From positions 806,001-870,000 of the forward strand of contig NZ_AP025508.1 in the NCBI RefSeq assembly GCF_024347615.1: 64,000 nucleotides of DNA, read 5' to 3'. A program made the translations under genes and the position numbers. The stretch is from Vibrio splendidus. Lineage in GTDB: Bacteria > Pseudomonadota > Gammaproteobacteria > Enterobacterales > Vibrionaceae. The notes under the pieces were generated by a model, which saw nothing but the letters and a program-made list of their open reading frames with translations, had not been told where the DNA came from and made no database searches. Positions 1-10,287 of this stretch are shown here, in pieces (positions within the stretch are counted from its first letter, which is position 1; every line of letters starts with the position of its first letter).

Positions 1-878
1 ATTTGTTCATTGCTAAAGCCGATCTCTTTATAGAAGGGAATCGACATTCTGCCCAAGAAGGCTTCACCTATCTTAAACAGGAATACGAACAACAGAAGCG
101 TAATAGCGACTTGAACACCGTTTCGCTTAAAGAAATCGTAGAAAGGTTCCAACACTGTAACGCTTAGCCAGGCAACAACTTTAGAGCCCACAACTTTATT
201 ATGGCGCTGTTGTGCTTCTTTTTGTAATGCTTCACGTTGTGTTGTTGGTTCTCCGACAAACAGGGTGAATAGCATCAGAATGATAACGACACCGGCCATA
301 CCGTAATAAACACCATTCCAACCTATTGTATCGGCATTGATAAATGCGAGATAACCAGGAAGAGAGTAGCCTGTCCACCATCCCATCACTGCCATTGCGG
401 ATGCTTGCGGTAATTTGGTGGATTCAGATTTAGGAAATGAATCAATACGGAAGGCATCAATGGCTATATCTTGGGTTGCCGACGCAATCGCAATTCCGAG
501 AGCCAGCATTGAGGTGAACATCAAGTCATTGGCAGGGTTAACCCCGGCAATGAACAGCGTGCAGATCAATACAAAGCTTTGGCATAGAAATATCCAACTG
601 CGTCGTTGTCCCAATATCGCATGTAGAATCGGCAGTTTGACTCGGTCTACCAGTGGTGCCCAAAGAAAGTTAATCGCATAGACGGCGAACACACTACCGA
701 AATAACCGATAGCAGCACGAGTTAATCCTGCATCTTTTAGCCAGCCTGACATGTTAGAGCCGATAAGAACCCAAGGAAAGCCACTCGAACAACCCAACAT
801 AAACACCCAAAGTAGACGTTTATCTAGGTAGCTACGGAAAGTCTGCATCCAAGAAAGAGAGGGAGTGCCAGATGACAT
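1..878 (-). CDS. ampG: AmpG-type muropeptide permease, N-terminal part
   Basis: The 5' part of a major facilitator superfamily permease that runs off the left edge. The family imports anhydromuropeptides across the inner membrane for cell-wall recycling. The reverse-strand reading from ATG 876-878 stays open to base 1. Near the N-terminus it shows the AmpG-like run WVLIGSNMSGWLKDAG, followed by several hydrophobic segments and polar motifs such as DIAIDAFR. The gene starts just downstream of a terminator that ends the cyclophilin gene, so it is probably transcribed separately. The C-terminal half lies outside the window. A related MFS permease cannot be excluded, but the N-terminal motif makes AmpG likely. 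Confidence 0.85.
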   Translation of the reverse strand, partial: MSSGTPSLSWMQTFRSYLDKRLLWVFMLGCSSGFPWVLIGSNMSGWLKDAGLTRAAIGYFGSVFAVYAINFLWAPLVDRVKLPILHAILGQRRSWIFLCQSFVLICTLFIAGVNPANDLMFTSMLALGIAIASATQDIAIDAFRIDSFPKSESTKLPQASAMAVMGWWTGYSLPGYLAFINADTIGWNGVYYGMAGVVIILMLFTLFVGEPTTQREALQKEAQQRHNKVVGSKVVAWLSVTVLEPFYDFFKRNGVQVAITLLLFVFLFKIGEAFLGRMSIPFYKEIGFSNEQ

Positions 879-894
879 GGGGCGTCCTTGTATA

Positions 895-922
895 GAAAAA
901 CGCCCTTAAGAGGTTAAGGGCG
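895..922 (-). terminator. Rho-independent terminator after the cyclophilin gene
   Basis: A 9-bp stem CGCCCTTAA / TTAAGGGCG with loop GAGG (901-922). Read on the minus strand it is followed by a T run (895-900). It lies 11 bp beyond the cyclophilin stop codon and before ampG. Confidence 0.85.
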
Positions 923-932
923 CTGTATGAGA

Positions 933-1481
933 TTACTTAAGAAGTGTTACTTTGTTGATGATGATAGGGTCGGCTGGAATATCGGACATGCGGCCCATTC
1001 GCTTAGTCGGAATAGTTGCCATCTTTTGTACGACATCAAACCCTTCAGTTACCGTGCCAAAAACAGCGTAGCCCGGGTTACCACCTTTTGCATTCAAGAA
1101 GTCGTTATCCGAAAAGTTGATAAAGAACTGACGAGTCGCAGAGTCTGGAGCGTTAGTGCGAGCCATTGCGATCGTTGCTGTATCATTCTTTAGACCGTTA
1201 CTGCCTTCATTTTTGATTGGGGCATAAGTCGCTTGTTGATTCATGTCTTGATCGAAGCCGCCACCTTGCGCCATAAAGCCAGGAATAACACGGTGGAAGA
1301 TAGTGCCTTCGTAGCTGCCGTCTGCCACGTATTTTAGGAAGTTTTCAGTACTAACCGGAGCTTGCTCTTGGTTTAGCTCAATCGTGAAGTCACCTAATGT
1401 TGTTTCAACGTTCACTTTTGGGCCTGCCCAAACGCTCACGCTCACCAGCATTAATGCAATAGAAGTTAGAATACGGCTCAT
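933..1481 (-). CDS. ppiA: Periplasmic peptidyl-prolyl cis-trans isomerase (cyclophilin)
   Basis: A cyclophilin-type prolyl isomerase of 182 residues. A typical signal peptide (residues 1-19, ending SVWA|GP) indicates export to the periplasm. The cyclophilin core follows, with conserved FHRVIPGFMAQGGG and a downstream FFINFSDNDFLNA segment. Its ATG overlaps the stop of the upstream lipoprotein gene by one base (TAATG), so the two are translationally coupled. The signal peptide favours the PpiA type over cytosolic PpiB. Confidence 0.88.
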   Translation of the reverse strand: MSRILTSIALMLVSVSVWAGPKVNVETTLGDFTIELNQEQAPVSTENFLKYVADGSYEGTIFHRVIPGFMAQGGGFDQDMNQQATYAPIKNEGSNGLKNDTATIAMARTNAPDSATRQFFINFSDNDFLNAKGGNPGYAVFGTVTEGFDVVQKMATIPTKRMGRMSDIPADPIIINKVTLLK

Positions 1482-2050
1482 TAGAAACGTTCCTTCATGT
1501 AGTTTTGTAGTTCAGGGTCGTTCGCAATTTCAGTAAGAACCAAGTTGATCACATCGTTAAGAACCATTGAGATGTCGTCGTTTGAAGCACTTAGCGCTCC
1601 AGTACGAGTTGCGGTACCGTTGAATGTTTTAACTAGCTTACCTTCAGGTGTCTCGGCCGTTACTTCAAGCGTTACTTTACCGTCCATTTTGTTTTCCATA
1701 ATGGTGTGTTCTACGGTAACAAGTGCTTCTTGAATCTCTAAAACAATAGAGTTTTCACTGTTTACGCTTGCTCGGAAACCTTGAGACTCTAACTGTTGAG
1801 CTACTGCGTTCTCTAGCGAAATACGCATGTTTTGTTTAGCGTGAATTGGCTGAATGTTTGAACGGCCACTATCAACCAAGGCTACATATTGAGCGGCACG
1901 AACATCTTTACTGGTTAGTGTGTATGTTTTGCCTTGTACAAGGTTGCTTGAGCTTAGTGAAGCTTCTGGCATTACATTGATCTGTTCTTGCTGAGGGGCA
2001 GAACATGCTGTCAATGCCATAATAGAAGCAGCCAAAATCAGTTTTTTCAT
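1481..2050 (-). CDS. yajG: YajG-family lipoprotein
   Basis: A 189-residue predicted lipoprotein. The N-terminus has a short hydrophobic signal and a lipobox (MALTAC, Cys at about residue 16). The rest matches the uncharacterised YajG family pattern, including an N-terminal half ending in a long helix (ISLENAVAQQLESQGF) and a C-terminal TATRTGALSAS region. It overlaps the cyclophilin gene downstream by one base. In enterobacteria yajG neighbours ampG, which this order repeats. No biochemical function can be read from the sequence. Confidence 0.82.
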   Translation of the reverse strand: MKKLILAASIMALTACSAPQQEQINVMPEASLSSSNLVQGKTYTLTSKDVRAAQYVALVDSGRSNIQPIHAKQNMRISLENAVAQQLESQGFRASVNSENSIVLEIQEALVTVEHTIMENKMDGKVTLEVTAETPEGKLVKTFNGTATRTGALSASNDDISMVLNDVINLVLTEIANDPELQNYMKERF

Positions 2051-2116
2051 TCCTTTATCCTTTCTAAATTCACACCAGAAGCTCGGTATCTTAAATTCTT
2101 GTGAAGTCGTTTCTGC

Positions 2117-3268
2117 TTATTTATTAAAATTCGCAGGCTCTCTTGTTGCTTGTAATATCTCAAATTTTTGGTTTAGTTCAAGCGTTTCAACGTTAGCTTC
2201 ACCAAATAGTCTTGCTAGTTTGACATCGTATCCGAGGTGTCGGTTGCCAATAACAATTAATTTGCCTCCGTTGCTAAGAACATGCTTTGCATCACAGAAC
2301 ATTTGCCATGCGATGTGGTCTGTAATCGCTTGTTGCTGGTGGAACGGAGGATTACACATAACTAAGTAAGTGCTGTTCTTCTTGAAGCCATCTAGACAGT
2401 TGTTGGCGATGAACTGGAAGTTGCCTTCTTCACCAAGGTTATCCTTGACGTTTTGGCGCGCCGATTCCACCGCCATAAAGCTTTCATCCACACAGGTGAT
2501 ACGAGCTTGTGGGTTCAATTGCCCGGCTTTTACACTCAATACACCGTTGCCACAGCCTAGGTCGATGATATGACGTAGCTCAGGATCTTGAGGGATGTGC
2601 TCTAGCATATAACGAGCGCCTTGATCGAGTGCTTCCCCTGAGTAAACATTTGGTAAATTTTTCAGGCGGATATCTTCACCGTCTACGTCCCATTCAACAT
2701 AAGGTTCTACTGTTTGAATCGGTTGGCAGTTTGGAGAAGAGAACACAAGGCGATGCTTTTTCTTAGCCAGAGAGGTTTTGGTTTCACCGAGATATTTTTC
2801 AAACAGGTTAAGTGTTGAAGTGTGAATCTCTTTTACTTTATTCACACCAATCACTTGGCAGCTTTCAGGCAATGCTTGGCGCAACTGGCTCAATTGCCAT
2901 ATTAGATGGCGGTTGGTTTTTGGCAATTGCATGATCACAAGGTCGATACCGTGTGGGATATCATCCATCGTGTTCAAGAAGTTCACTCGGTTACTTTGAT
3001 TGCGCTGTAAGTTTTTTAACGTTCCGCGATGAGAAATGAAAGAGTCACTCATCATGGTCACGTCATGATCTTTGGAGAACCAAGCGGATAGGGCACCAAA
3101 ACTGTCGTTCATGATCAGGATGTGTTTACCAGGTTCAAGATTCATCTCTTCAACATGGCTAATCAGATATTCGTCGCCGGCATCCCAAGCTTGAAGGGTT
3201 TCATTTGAACGGTTGGGGAAACGATTTAGGATTAAAGTTCTATCGTGAAGGGTAAGTTCAGTTTTCAT
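2117..3268 (-). CDS. rlmG: 23S rRNA (guanine-N2)-methyltransferase RlmG
   Basis: A 383-residue SAM-dependent methyltransferase of the RlmG/RsmC type, which methylates a 23S rRNA guanine. The C-terminal half carries the SAM-binding motif DLGCGNGVLSV and the catalytic N-P-P-F motif (CNPPFHQQ). The N-terminal half is a degenerate duplicated methyltransferase-like domain, as expected for this family. It is monocistronic and divergent from bolA. Confidence 0.9.
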   Translation of the reverse strand: MKTELTLHDRTLILNRFPNRSNETLQAWDAGDEYLISHVEEMNLEPGKHILIMNDSFGALSAWFSKDHDVTMMSDSFISHRGTLKNLQRNQSNRVNFLNTMDDIPHGIDLVIMQLPKTNRHLIWQLSQLRQALPESCQVIGVNKVKEIHTSTLNLFEKYLGETKTSLAKKKHRLVFSSPNCQPIQTVEPYVEWDVDGEDIRLKNLPNVYSGEALDQGARYMLEHIPQDPELRHIIDLGCGNGVLSVKAGQLNPQARITCVDESFMAVESARQNVKDNLGEEGNFQFIANNCLDGFKKNSTYLVMCNPPFHQQQAITDHIAWQMFCDAKHVLSNGGKLIVIGNRHLGYDVKLARLFGEANVETLELNQKFEILQATREPANFNK

Positions 3269-3443
3269 TGCTTGAGATACTTATGTAAGAAATAACAAAG
3301 ATATTGTCTCAAATGCAGCCTGAACAAGATATAAAAAACTCGACTAAACCCCTCGAGTCAGCGATGAAATACTCAGACAGTCGGTTAGTTAGGGTTTATA
3401 CTGGAGCGACAGATAATGCCAATACGCTATTTAAGGAATCACA

Positions 3444-3752
3444 ATGATCCAAGAAGTTATCGAAACAAAATTGCACAATGAGTTTTCACCAAGTCATTTA
3501 AACGTGGTGAATGAGAGCTATATGCACAATGTTCCGGCTGGTTCTGAGAGTCATTTTAAAGTGATTGTTGTCAGCGATGTGTTTGAAGGTTTGCGTCTTA
3601 TTGCTCGTCATAGAGCGGTAAATAAAGCACTATCAGAAGAGTTAGCGAATAATATTCACGCACTATCCATTCACACTTATACAAAAGATGAATGGATGAA
3701 GCAGCTAAATAACGTGCCAGATAGCCCGATGTGTATGGGTGGTGGTAAGTAA
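3444..3752 (+). CDS. bolA: BolA family protein
   Basis: A 102-residue BolA/IbaG-type protein, linked to stress morphology and monothiol glutaredoxin partnership. The full BolA fold is present, with [15 protein letters not shown] and the RHRAVNKAL helix followed by the [13 protein letters not shown] strand. It starts at ATG 3444 after AAGGAATCACA and ends just before a strong terminator. Transcribed divergently from rlmG. Confidence 0.92.
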   Translation: MIQEVIETKLHNEFSPSHLNVVNESYMHNVPAGSESHFKVIVVSDVFEGLRLIARHRAVNKALSEELANNIHALSIHTYTKDEWMKQLNNVPDSPMCMGGGK

Positions 3753-3770
3753 GATAATTAACCCATATAG

Positions 3771-3795
3771 AAGAGGCGGCTAGGCCGCCTCTTTT
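3771..3795 (+). terminator. Rho-independent terminator of bolA
   Basis: A 10-bp GC-rich stem AAGAGGCGGC / GCCGCCTCTT with loop TAG, followed by TT. It lies 18 bp after the bolA stop. Confidence 0.9.
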
Positions 3796-4273
3796 GTCTC
3801 AAAATCTATCTGTTTTCTGTTGTTATATCACTCAAGCTGATGGTAAATTGACCGACCAAAAATACCTACAATGAGTAATGTTTTTATTAACAGTGTTTCA
3901 ACATAACACGTAAAATATTAGTTTGTGACAGAGTATTAATCTCTTGTTTAAAACACGTTCTAAAAGCCATTCTATCTGTGCGGCTCGTCAAATTTATACA
4001 TATTTGAGAGTCCATATGCTTCAAATCTCACCAAATAAAGGCCGTATTCAAGTTATTGGTCATGGCATCAAGTTGTCAAAAAATGCTAGAATATGGCACC
4101 TGATAAATCTCACATAATTCTTGTGATGAGTTTATTAATGTATTGTTGCGATTTTGGTATCTCAAATTTACCAAAACCGGACACTGTAATGTCGTGTCTA
4201 AGGGCGATTTTAAAACGTCCTGAATTTACGCAATTAAAAGAATCTTTTTCCCGATAAAGTAGTGCAAGTGCGT
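3796..4273 (+). promoter_or_regulatory. nqr operon upstream region
   Basis: A 478-bp AT-rich stretch without a credible gene, between bolA and nqrA. It must carry the nqr promoter and a long leader. I see AT-rich candidate hexamers (for example TTGTCA near 4073 and TAGAAT near 4087), but no pair with standard spacing. The region is longer than promoter function alone needs, so an extended 5' leader is possible. Confidence 0.4.
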
Positions 4274-5614
4274 ATGATTACAATAAAGAAGGGTTTGGAT
4301 CTTCCTATCGCAGGAACTCCATCCCAGGTGATTAATGATGGTAAGTCCATCACTAAAGTCGCCTTGCTTGGCGAAGAGTACGTTGGTATGCGTCCTACGA
4401 TGCATGCTCGCGTTGGTGATGAAGTGAAGAAAGGCCAAGTTCTTTTTGCAGATAAAAAGAACCCAGGTGTTGTATTTACTTCTCCAGCAAGCGGTAAAGT
4501 TATTGAAGTGAACCGTGGTGCTAAGCGTGTTCTTCAATCAGTAGTGATTGAAGTAGCAGGCAATGAGCAAATCACGTTCAATAGCTATGAAGCTAACCAA
4601 CTAGTAGGCCTTGACCGTGAAACGGTTAAAGCTCAGTTAGTTGAGTCTGGCGCATGGACCGCTTTGCGAACTCGTCCGTTCAGCAAGGTTCCAGCAGTTG
4701 ATTCTGAAACTCAGGCTATTTTTGTTACTGCTATGGATACTAATCCGCTAGCAGCTGAGCCAGAATTAATCATTAACGAGCAGTCTGATGCTTTCGTTGC
4801 TGGTTTAGATCTTCTTTCAACTCTGACTAACGGTAAAGTGTACGTTTGTAAAAAAGGTACTAGCTTACCTCGTTCAGCTCAGTCTAACGTTGAAGAACAT
4901 GTTTTTGATGGCCCACACCCTGCAGGTCTTGCAGGCACGCATATGCATTACCTGTATCCGGTAAATGCACAAAATGTAGCGTGGAGCATTAACTACCAAG
5001 ACGTGATCGCATTCGGTAAGCTTTTCCTTACTGGTGAGATTTACTCTGAGCGCGTTGTTTCTCTGGCTGGTCCAGTAGTTAACAATCCTCGTCTAGTTCG
5101 TACTCAAATTGGTGCTAGCCTTGAAGAGTTGACGGACAGCGAGTTGATGCCAGGTGAAGTTCGCCTGATCTCAGGTTCAGTGCTATCTGGTGTTCACGCT
5201 TCAGGTCCACATGCTTACCTTGGCCGTTACCATCAACAAGTTTCGGTTCTTCGTGAAGGTCGTGATAAAGAGCTATTCGGCTGGGCTATGCCTGGTAAGA
5301 ACAAGTTCTCTGTTACTCGTTCATTCCTTGGTCACGTGTTTAAAGGTCAGTTGTTCAACATGACAACGACAACGAACGGTAGTGATCGCTCTATGGTTCC
5401 AATTGGTAACTACGAGAAAGTAATGCCATTAGATATGGAGCCTACTTTGCTGCTTCGCGATCTATGCGCTGGTGACGTTGATAGTGCACAAGCACTTGGT
5501 GCGCTAGAGCTAGATGAAGAAGATTTAGCACTGTGTACCTTTGTATGTCCTGGTAAGTACGAGTACGGTCAGTTACTTCGTGAATGCCTAGATACAATTG
5601 TGAAGGAAGGGTAA
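4274..5614 (+). CDS. nqrA: Na+-NQR subunit A
   Basis: Cytoplasmic-side subunit A of the sodium-translocating NADH:ubiquinone reductase, implicated in quinone binding. The start is set at ATG 4274 ([16 protein letters not shown]), the family's usual N-terminus; the frame extends 12 nt further to a GTG. The resulting 446 residues match the usual length. First gene of nqrABCDEF; nqrB follows after 5 nt. Confidence 0.97.
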   Translation: MITIKKGLDLPIAGTPSQVINDGKSITKVALLGEEYVGMRPTMHARVGDEVKKGQVLFADKKNPGVVFTSPASGKVIEVNRGAKRVLQSVVIEVAGNEQITFNSYEANQLVGLDRETVKAQLVESGAWTALRTRPFSKVPAVDSETQAIFVTAMDTNPLAAEPELIINEQSDAFVAGLDLLSTLTNGKVYVCKKGTSLPRSAQSNVEEHVFDGPHPAGLAGTHMHYLYPVNAQNVAWSINYQDVIAFGKLFLTGEIYSERVVSLAGPVVNNPRLVRTQIGASLEELTDSELMPGEVRLISGSVLSGVHASGPHAYLGRYHQQVSVLREGRDKELFGWAMPGKNKFSVTRSFLGHVFKGQLFNMTTTTNGSDRSMVPIGNYEKVMPLDMEPTLLLRDLCAGDVDSAQALGALELDEEDLALCTFVCPGKYEYGQLLRECLDTIVKEG

Positions 5615-5619
5615 TTTTC

Positions 5620-6864
5620 ATGGGCCTTAAAAAGTTTATTGAAGACATCGAGCATCATTTTGAACCAGGTGGTAAACACGAAACGTGGTTTGCGCTTTAC
5701 GAAGCAGCAGCAACACTTTTCTACACACCAGGTACTGTTACAAAGAAAAGCTCGCATGTCCGTGATAGCGTTGATTTAAAACGTATCATGATCATGGTTT
5801 GGCTTGCGGTATTCCCAGCAATGTTCTGGGGTATGTACAACGCAGGTGGTCAGGCTATCGCAGCACTAAACCACATGTATTCAGGTGCAGAACTAGTTTC
5901 TATCATTGATGGTAACTGGCACTACTGGCTAACCGAAATGCTTGGAGCCTCCTTAGGGGCCGATGCAGGTTGGGGCAGTAAGATGCTCTTGGGTGCGACT
6001 TACTTCTTACCTATCTACGCAACGGTATTTATCGTTGGTGGTTTCTGGGAAGTACTGTTCTGTATGGTGCGTAAGCACGAAGTCAACGAAGGTTTCTTTG
6101 TTACTTCTATCTTATTTGCGCTTATCGTTCCGCCAACGCTTCCTCTATGGCAAGCAGCACTAGGTATTACCTTTGGTGTTGTTGTTGCGAAAGAGATCTT
6201 CGGTGGTACGGGTCGTAACTTCTTGAACCCTGCTCTTGCTGGTCGTGCGTTCCTGTTCTTTGCATACCCTGCACAGATTTCAGGTGACGTAGTTTGGACT
6301 GCTGCAGATGGCTTCTCTGGTGCAACTGCTCTTAGCCAATGGGCTCAAGGCGGCGGTAGTGCACTAATGAACGTAACATCAGGTGAAGCAATCACTTGGA
6401 TGGACGCATTCATTGGTAACATTCCAGGTTCTATCGGTGAAGTTTCAACGCTTGCACTTATGATTGGTGCAGCAATGATTGTTTACATGGGCATTGCTTC
6501 ATGGCGCATCATTGCGGGTGTAATGATCGGTATGGTTGCAGTATCAACACTATTTAACGTGATTGGTTCTGACACTAATGCAATGTTCAGCATGCCTTGG
6601 CATTGGCACCTAGTTCTAGGTGGTTTCGCATTCGGTATGTTCTTCATGGCGACTGACCCAGTATCAGCTTCATTTACCAATAAAGGTAAGTGGTGGTACG
6701 GCATCCTAATCGGCGCAATGTGTGTAATGATTCGTGTAGTTAACCCTGCATACCCAGAAGGCATGATGCTTGCGATTCTATTCGCAAACCTATTTGCTCC
6801 TCTGTTTGACCACGTTGTAATCGAGAAGAACATTAAGCGGAGACTAGCGCGCTATGGCAAGTAA
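5620..6864 (+). CDS. nqrB: Na+-NQR subunit B (membrane, covalent FMN)
   Basis: Multi-pass membrane subunit of Na+-NQR. It carries a covalently bound FMN and contributes to the sodium and electron pathway. The start at ATG 5620 ([14 protein letters not shown]) follows GAAGGAAGGG and gives 414 residues; the frame is open 36 nt upstream. The flavinylation motif S-G-A-T is visible in [10 protein letters not shown]. Its end overlaps nqrC by 11 nt. ApbE, encoded downstream, is the transferase expected to attach this FMN. Confidence 0.97.
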   Translation: MGLKKFIEDIEHHFEPGGKHETWFALYEAAATLFYTPGTVTKKSSHVRDSVDLKRIMIMVWLAVFPAMFWGMYNAGGQAIAALNHMYSGAELVSIIDGNWHYWLTEMLGASLGADAGWGSKMLLGATYFLPIYATVFIVGGFWEVLFCMVRKHEVNEGFFVTSILFALIVPPTLPLWQAALGITFGVVVAKEIFGGTGRNFLNPALAGRAFLFFAYPAQISGDVVWTAADGFSGATALSQWAQGGGSALMNVTSGEAITWMDAFIGNIPGSIGEVSTLALMIGAAMIVYMGIASWRIIAGVMIGMVAVSTLFNVIGSDTNAMFSMPWHWHLVLGGFAFGMFFMATDPVSASFTNKGKWWYGILIGAMCVMIRVVNPAYPEGMMLAILFANLFAPLFDHVVIEKNIKRRLARYGK

Positions 6865-7621
6865 TAACGATAGCATTAAAAAGACGCTGTTTGTTGTTAT
6901 CGCATTGAGCCTAGTGTGCTCAATCATCGTTTCAACAGCTGCAGTTGTTCTTAAACCTAAGCAACAAGCTAACGCAGTTCTGGATCAGCAAACTAAGATC
7001 CTTGAAGTTGCGGGCATTGAACTTGCGGGTAATATCCCAGCACTGTACGCAGAGAACATCGAACCTCGTCTAGTTGATTTCGCTACTGGCGATTTCGTTG
7101 ACGGCGACGCTGCTGCATACGACCAACGTAAAGCGGCAAAAGATCCGGCTCAGTCAATCAAGCTTTCAGCTGAAGATGACATCGCTAAGATCATTCGTCG
7201 TGCTAACACGGGTACGGTATACCTAGTGAAAGATGGCGCTGAAACTTCTAAAGTTATCATCCCTGTTCACGGTAACGGTCTATGGTCAATGATGTACGCA
7301 TTCGTTGCGGTAGAAACTGATGGCAACACAGTTTCTGGTATCACTTACTACGAGCAAGGTGAAACTCCTGGACTTGGTGGTGAAGTTGAGAACCCAACTT
7401 GGCGCGCTCAATTCGTTGGTAAGAAATTATTCGACGAAAACCACAAACCTGCTATTCAGGTTGTTAAAGGTGGCGCTCCTCAAGGTTCTGAGCACGGTGT
7501 AGATGGCCTTTCTGGTGCAACACTGACCAGCGTTGGTGTTCAACATACATTTGACTTCTGGTTAGGTGATATGGGCTTTGGTCCGTTCCTAGCAAAAGTT
7601 CGTGACGGAGGTCTGAACTAA
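6854..7621 (+). CDS. nqrC: Na+-NQR subunit C (covalent FMN)
   Basis: A 255-residue subunit with one N-terminal transmembrane helix and a periplasmic FMN-binding domain. The ApbE target motif S-G-A-T is present near the C-terminus ([14 protein letters not shown]). It overlaps nqrB at the 5' end. Its last base is the first of the nqrD start, so translation is coupled. Confidence 0.97.
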   Translation: MASNNDSIKKTLFVVIALSLVCSIIVSTAAVVLKPKQQANAVLDQQTKILEVAGIELAGNIPALYAENIEPRLVDFATGDFVDGDAAAYDQRKAAKDPAQSIKLSAEDDIAKIIRRANTGTVYLVKDGAETSKVIIPVHGNGLWSMMYAFVAVETDGNTVSGITYYEQGETPGLGGEVENPTWRAQFVGKKLFDENHKPAIQVVKGGAPQGSEHGVDGLSGATLTSVGVQHTFDFWLGDMGFGPFLAKVRDGGLN

Positions 7622-8253
7622 TGTCTAGTGCAAAAGAAATTAAAAAGAGCATCTTAGCGCCTGTGTTGGATAACAACCCAATCGCGCTACAGGTTCTTGG
7701 TGTGTGTTCTGCTCTTGCGGTAACCACTAAGCTAGAAACTGCATTTGTTATGACTATCGCGGTAATGTTCGTTACTGCTCTGTCTAACTTCTTCGTTTCT
7801 TTGATCCGTAACCACATTCCTAACAGTGTGCGTATCATCGTTCAGATGGCAATTATCGCATCATTAGTAATCGTGGTAGACCAAGTGCTTAAAGCATACT
7901 TATACGATATCTCTAAGCAGCTATCTGTATTCGTTGGCCTAATCATTACTAACTGTATTGTAATGGGTCGTGCTGAAGCATTCGCAATGAAGTCTGCGCC
8001 AATCCCATCTTTCATCGATGGTCTTGGTAACGGTCTTGGTTACGGTTTCGTTCTTATCACTGTTGGTTTCTTCCGTGAGCTTCTAGGCTCTGGCAAACTA
8101 TTTGGTATGGAAGTACTACCTCTAGTGAGCAACGGTGGTTGGTATCAGCCAAACGGCTTGATGCTTCTAGCACCTTCTGCATTCTTCCTAATTGGTTTCT
8201 TGATTTGGGCAATTCGTGTGTTCAAACCAGAACAAGTAGAAGCGAAGGGGTAA
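7621..8253 (+). CDS. nqrD: Na+-NQR subunit D
   Basis: A 210-residue integral membrane subunit with six predicted helices. It pairs with NqrE around an intramembrane iron centre. The two cysteines assigned as ligands in this family are visible in [10 protein letters not shown] and [12 protein letters not shown]. It shares a base with nqrC and is followed 7 nt later by nqrE. Confidence 0.97.
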   Translation: MSSAKEIKKSILAPVLDNNPIALQVLGVCSALAVTTKLETAFVMTIAVMFVTALSNFFVSLIRNHIPNSVRIIVQMAIIASLVIVVDQVLKAYLYDISKQLSVFVGLIITNCIVMGRAEAFAMKSAPIPSFIDGLGNGLGYGFVLITVGFFRELLGSGKLFGMEVLPLVSNGGWYQPNGLMLLAPSAFFLIGFLIWAIRVFKPEQVEAKG

Positions 8254-8260
8254 GGTAGTC

Positions 8261-8857
8261 ATGGAACATTATATTAGTCTGCTAGTTAAATCGATTTTCA
8301 TCGAAAACATGGCGCTTTCTTTCTTCCTAGGCATGTGTACATTCCTAGCGGTTTCTAAGAAAGTTAAAACTTCTTTTGGTCTTGGTGTTGCGGTAGTTGT
8401 AGTACTTACAATCGCTGTTCCTGTAAACAACCTTGTTTACACACACATCCTAAAAGAAAATGCACTTGTTGCCGGTGTCGATTTAAGTTTCCTTAACTTC
8501 ATCGCATTCATCGGTGTTATCGCTGCACTTGTACAAATCCTAGAGATGGTTCTAGACCGTTTCTTCCCACCTTTGTACAACGCACTAGGTATCTTCCTTC
8601 CATTGATCACAGTTAACTGTGCAATCTTTGGTGGTGTATCTTTCATGGTAACTCGTGACTACAACTTTGCTGAATCTGTTGTTTACGGCTTCGGTTCTGG
8701 TGTGGGTTGGATGTTAGCTATCGTTGCTCTTGCGGGTATCCGTGAGAAGATGAAGTACTCTGACGTACCTCCAGGTCTACGTGGCCTTGGTATCACGTTC
8801 ATTACTGTTGGTCTGATGGCGTTAGGCTTTATGTCTTTCTCTGGTGTTCAACTGTAG
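8261..8857 (+). CDS. nqrE: Na+-NQR subunit E
   Basis: A 198-residue membrane subunit homologous to NqrD with opposite topology. The matching cysteines lie in GMCTFLAVS and TVNCAIFGG. It is preceded by a plausible ribosome site (GGGGTAAGGTAGTC) and followed by nqrF after 29 nt. Confidence 0.97.
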   Translation: MEHYISLLVKSIFIENMALSFFLGMCTFLAVSKKVKTSFGLGVAVVVVLTIAVPVNNLVYTHILKENALVAGVDLSFLNFIAFIGVIAALVQILEMVLDRFFPPLYNALGIFLPLITVNCAIFGGVSFMVTRDYNFAESVVYGFGSGVGWMLAIVALAGIREKMKYSDVPPGLRGLGITFITVGLMALGFMSFSGVQL

Positions 8858-8886
8858 GGTAAGCACCCAGTAATAAGGAATAACAA

Positions 8887-10113
8887 ATGCAAAGCATTAT
8901 TCTTGGCGTAGCGATGTTTACCATTATTGTATTGGCTCTAGTACTAGTGATTCTTTTCGCTAAGTCTAAGCTAGTACCATCAGGTGACATCACTATTGCT
9001 GTAAACGGCGACCCTGAAAAGGCGATCGTTACTCAACCTGGTAGCAAGCTACTTGGTGCCCTAGCTGGCGCTGGTATCTTCGTATCGTCTGCTTGTGGTG
9101 GCGGTGGCTCTTGTGGTCAGTGTCGTGTAAAAGTTAAGTCTGGTGGTGGCGACATCCTACCAACTGAACTTGATCACATCACCAAAGGCGAAGCTCGCGA
9201 AGGCGAACGTCTTGCATGTCAAGTTGCTATGAAAACTGACATGGAGATTGAGCTAGACGAAGACATCTTTGGTGTTAAGAAGTGGGAATGTACAGTTATC
9301 TCTAATGATAACGAAGCTACTTTCATCAAAGAGCTAGCCCTTGCTATCCCTGAAGGTGAAGAAGTTCCGTTCCGCGCGGGTGGTTATATTCAGATTGAAG
9401 CTGAACCACATCACGTGAAATACGCAGATTACGATATTCCTGACGAATACCGTGGTGACTGGGATAAGTTCAACTTGTTCCGTTACGAGTCTATCGTTAA
9501 AGAGCATTCGATTCGTGCTTACTCTATGGCTTCATACCCAGAAGAGAAAGGCATCATCAAGCTTAACGTGCGTATCGCAACTCCGCCGCCAAACAACCCT
9601 GACGTAGCTCCTGGTGTGATGTCTTCATACATCTGGTCTCTTAAAGAAGGCGACAAATGTACTATTTCTGGTCCATTTGGTGAGTTCTTTGCTAAAGACA
9701 CAGACAATGAAATGGTATTCATCGGTGGTGGTGCAGGTATGGCGCCAATGCGTTCACATATCTTCGACCAACTTAAGCGTCTTAACTCTACTCGTAAGAT
9801 GTCTTACTGGTACGGTGCACGTTCTAAGCGTGAGATGTTCTACATTGAAGATTTCGATGGCCTAGCGGCTGCAAACGAGAACTTCGTGTGGCACTGTGCA
9901 CTGTCTGATCCTCAACCAGAGGACAACTGGGACGGTTACACAGGTTTCATCCACAACGTATTGTACGAAAACTACCTGAAGGATCACGAAGCTCCTGAAG
10001 ACTGTGAGTACTACATGTGTGGTCCACCAATGATGAACGCGGCTGTTATCGGCATGCTGAAAGATCTTGGTGTAGAAGATGAAAACATCCTACTAGATGA
10101 CTTCGGTGGTTAA
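8887..10113 (+). CDS. nqrF: Na+-NQR subunit F (NADH-oxidising, 2Fe-2S/FAD)
   Basis: The electron-entry subunit, 408 residues. In order: one N-terminal transmembrane helix; a plant-type 2Fe-2S domain with [14 protein letters not shown] and the later cysteine in ERLACQV; an FAD domain with the RAYSMASYP motif; and an NADH domain with [12 protein letters not shown] and YMCGPPMM, ending DDFGG. Last gene of the operon before a strong hairpin. Confidence 0.98.
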   Translation: MQSIILGVAMFTIIVLALVLVILFAKSKLVPSGDITIAVNGDPEKAIVTQPGSKLLGALAGAGIFVSSACGGGGSCGQCRVKVKSGGGDILPTELDHITKGEAREGERLACQVAMKTDMEIELDEDIFGVKKWECTVISNDNEATFIKELALAIPEGEEVPFRAGGYIQIEAEPHHVKYADYDIPDEYRGDWDKFNLFRYESIVKEHSIRAYSMASYPEEKGIIKLNVRIATPPPNNPDVAPGVMSSYIWSLKEGDKCTISGPFGEFFAKDTDNEMVFIGGGAGMAPMRSHIFDQLKRLNSTRKMSYWYGARSKREMFYIEDFDGLAAANENFVWHCALSDPQPEDNWDGYTGFIHNVLYENYLKDHEAPEDCEYYMCGPPMMNAAVIGMLKDLGVEDENILLDDFGG

Positions 10114-10134
10114 TCCATTTAAGTGATTGATATT

Positions 10135-10169
10135 ATGGCTGACTCTTACGAGTCAGCCATTTGTTTTTC
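10135..10169 (+). terminator. Terminator after nqrF
   Basis: A perfect 11-bp stem ATGGCTGACTC / GAGTCAGCCAT with loop TTAC, then TTTGTTTTT. It lies 21 bp after nqrF and may separate or attenuate transcription into apbE. Confidence 0.85.
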
Positions 10170-10287
10170 TAAGACCACTCGTGACAACAAACTGGCTTAT
10201 ATAAGAAAGAGTAAGGCATTCAAAATACCTATTTTTTACTCTTATTTTTCCTTATATAAATCCTTAACCTTAAACAGGAGTAAGCAA

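Noticed and set aside
10123..10287. N-terminal extension of ApbE
   Set aside because: It crosses a strong terminator hairpin and would bury the signal peptide and lipobox.
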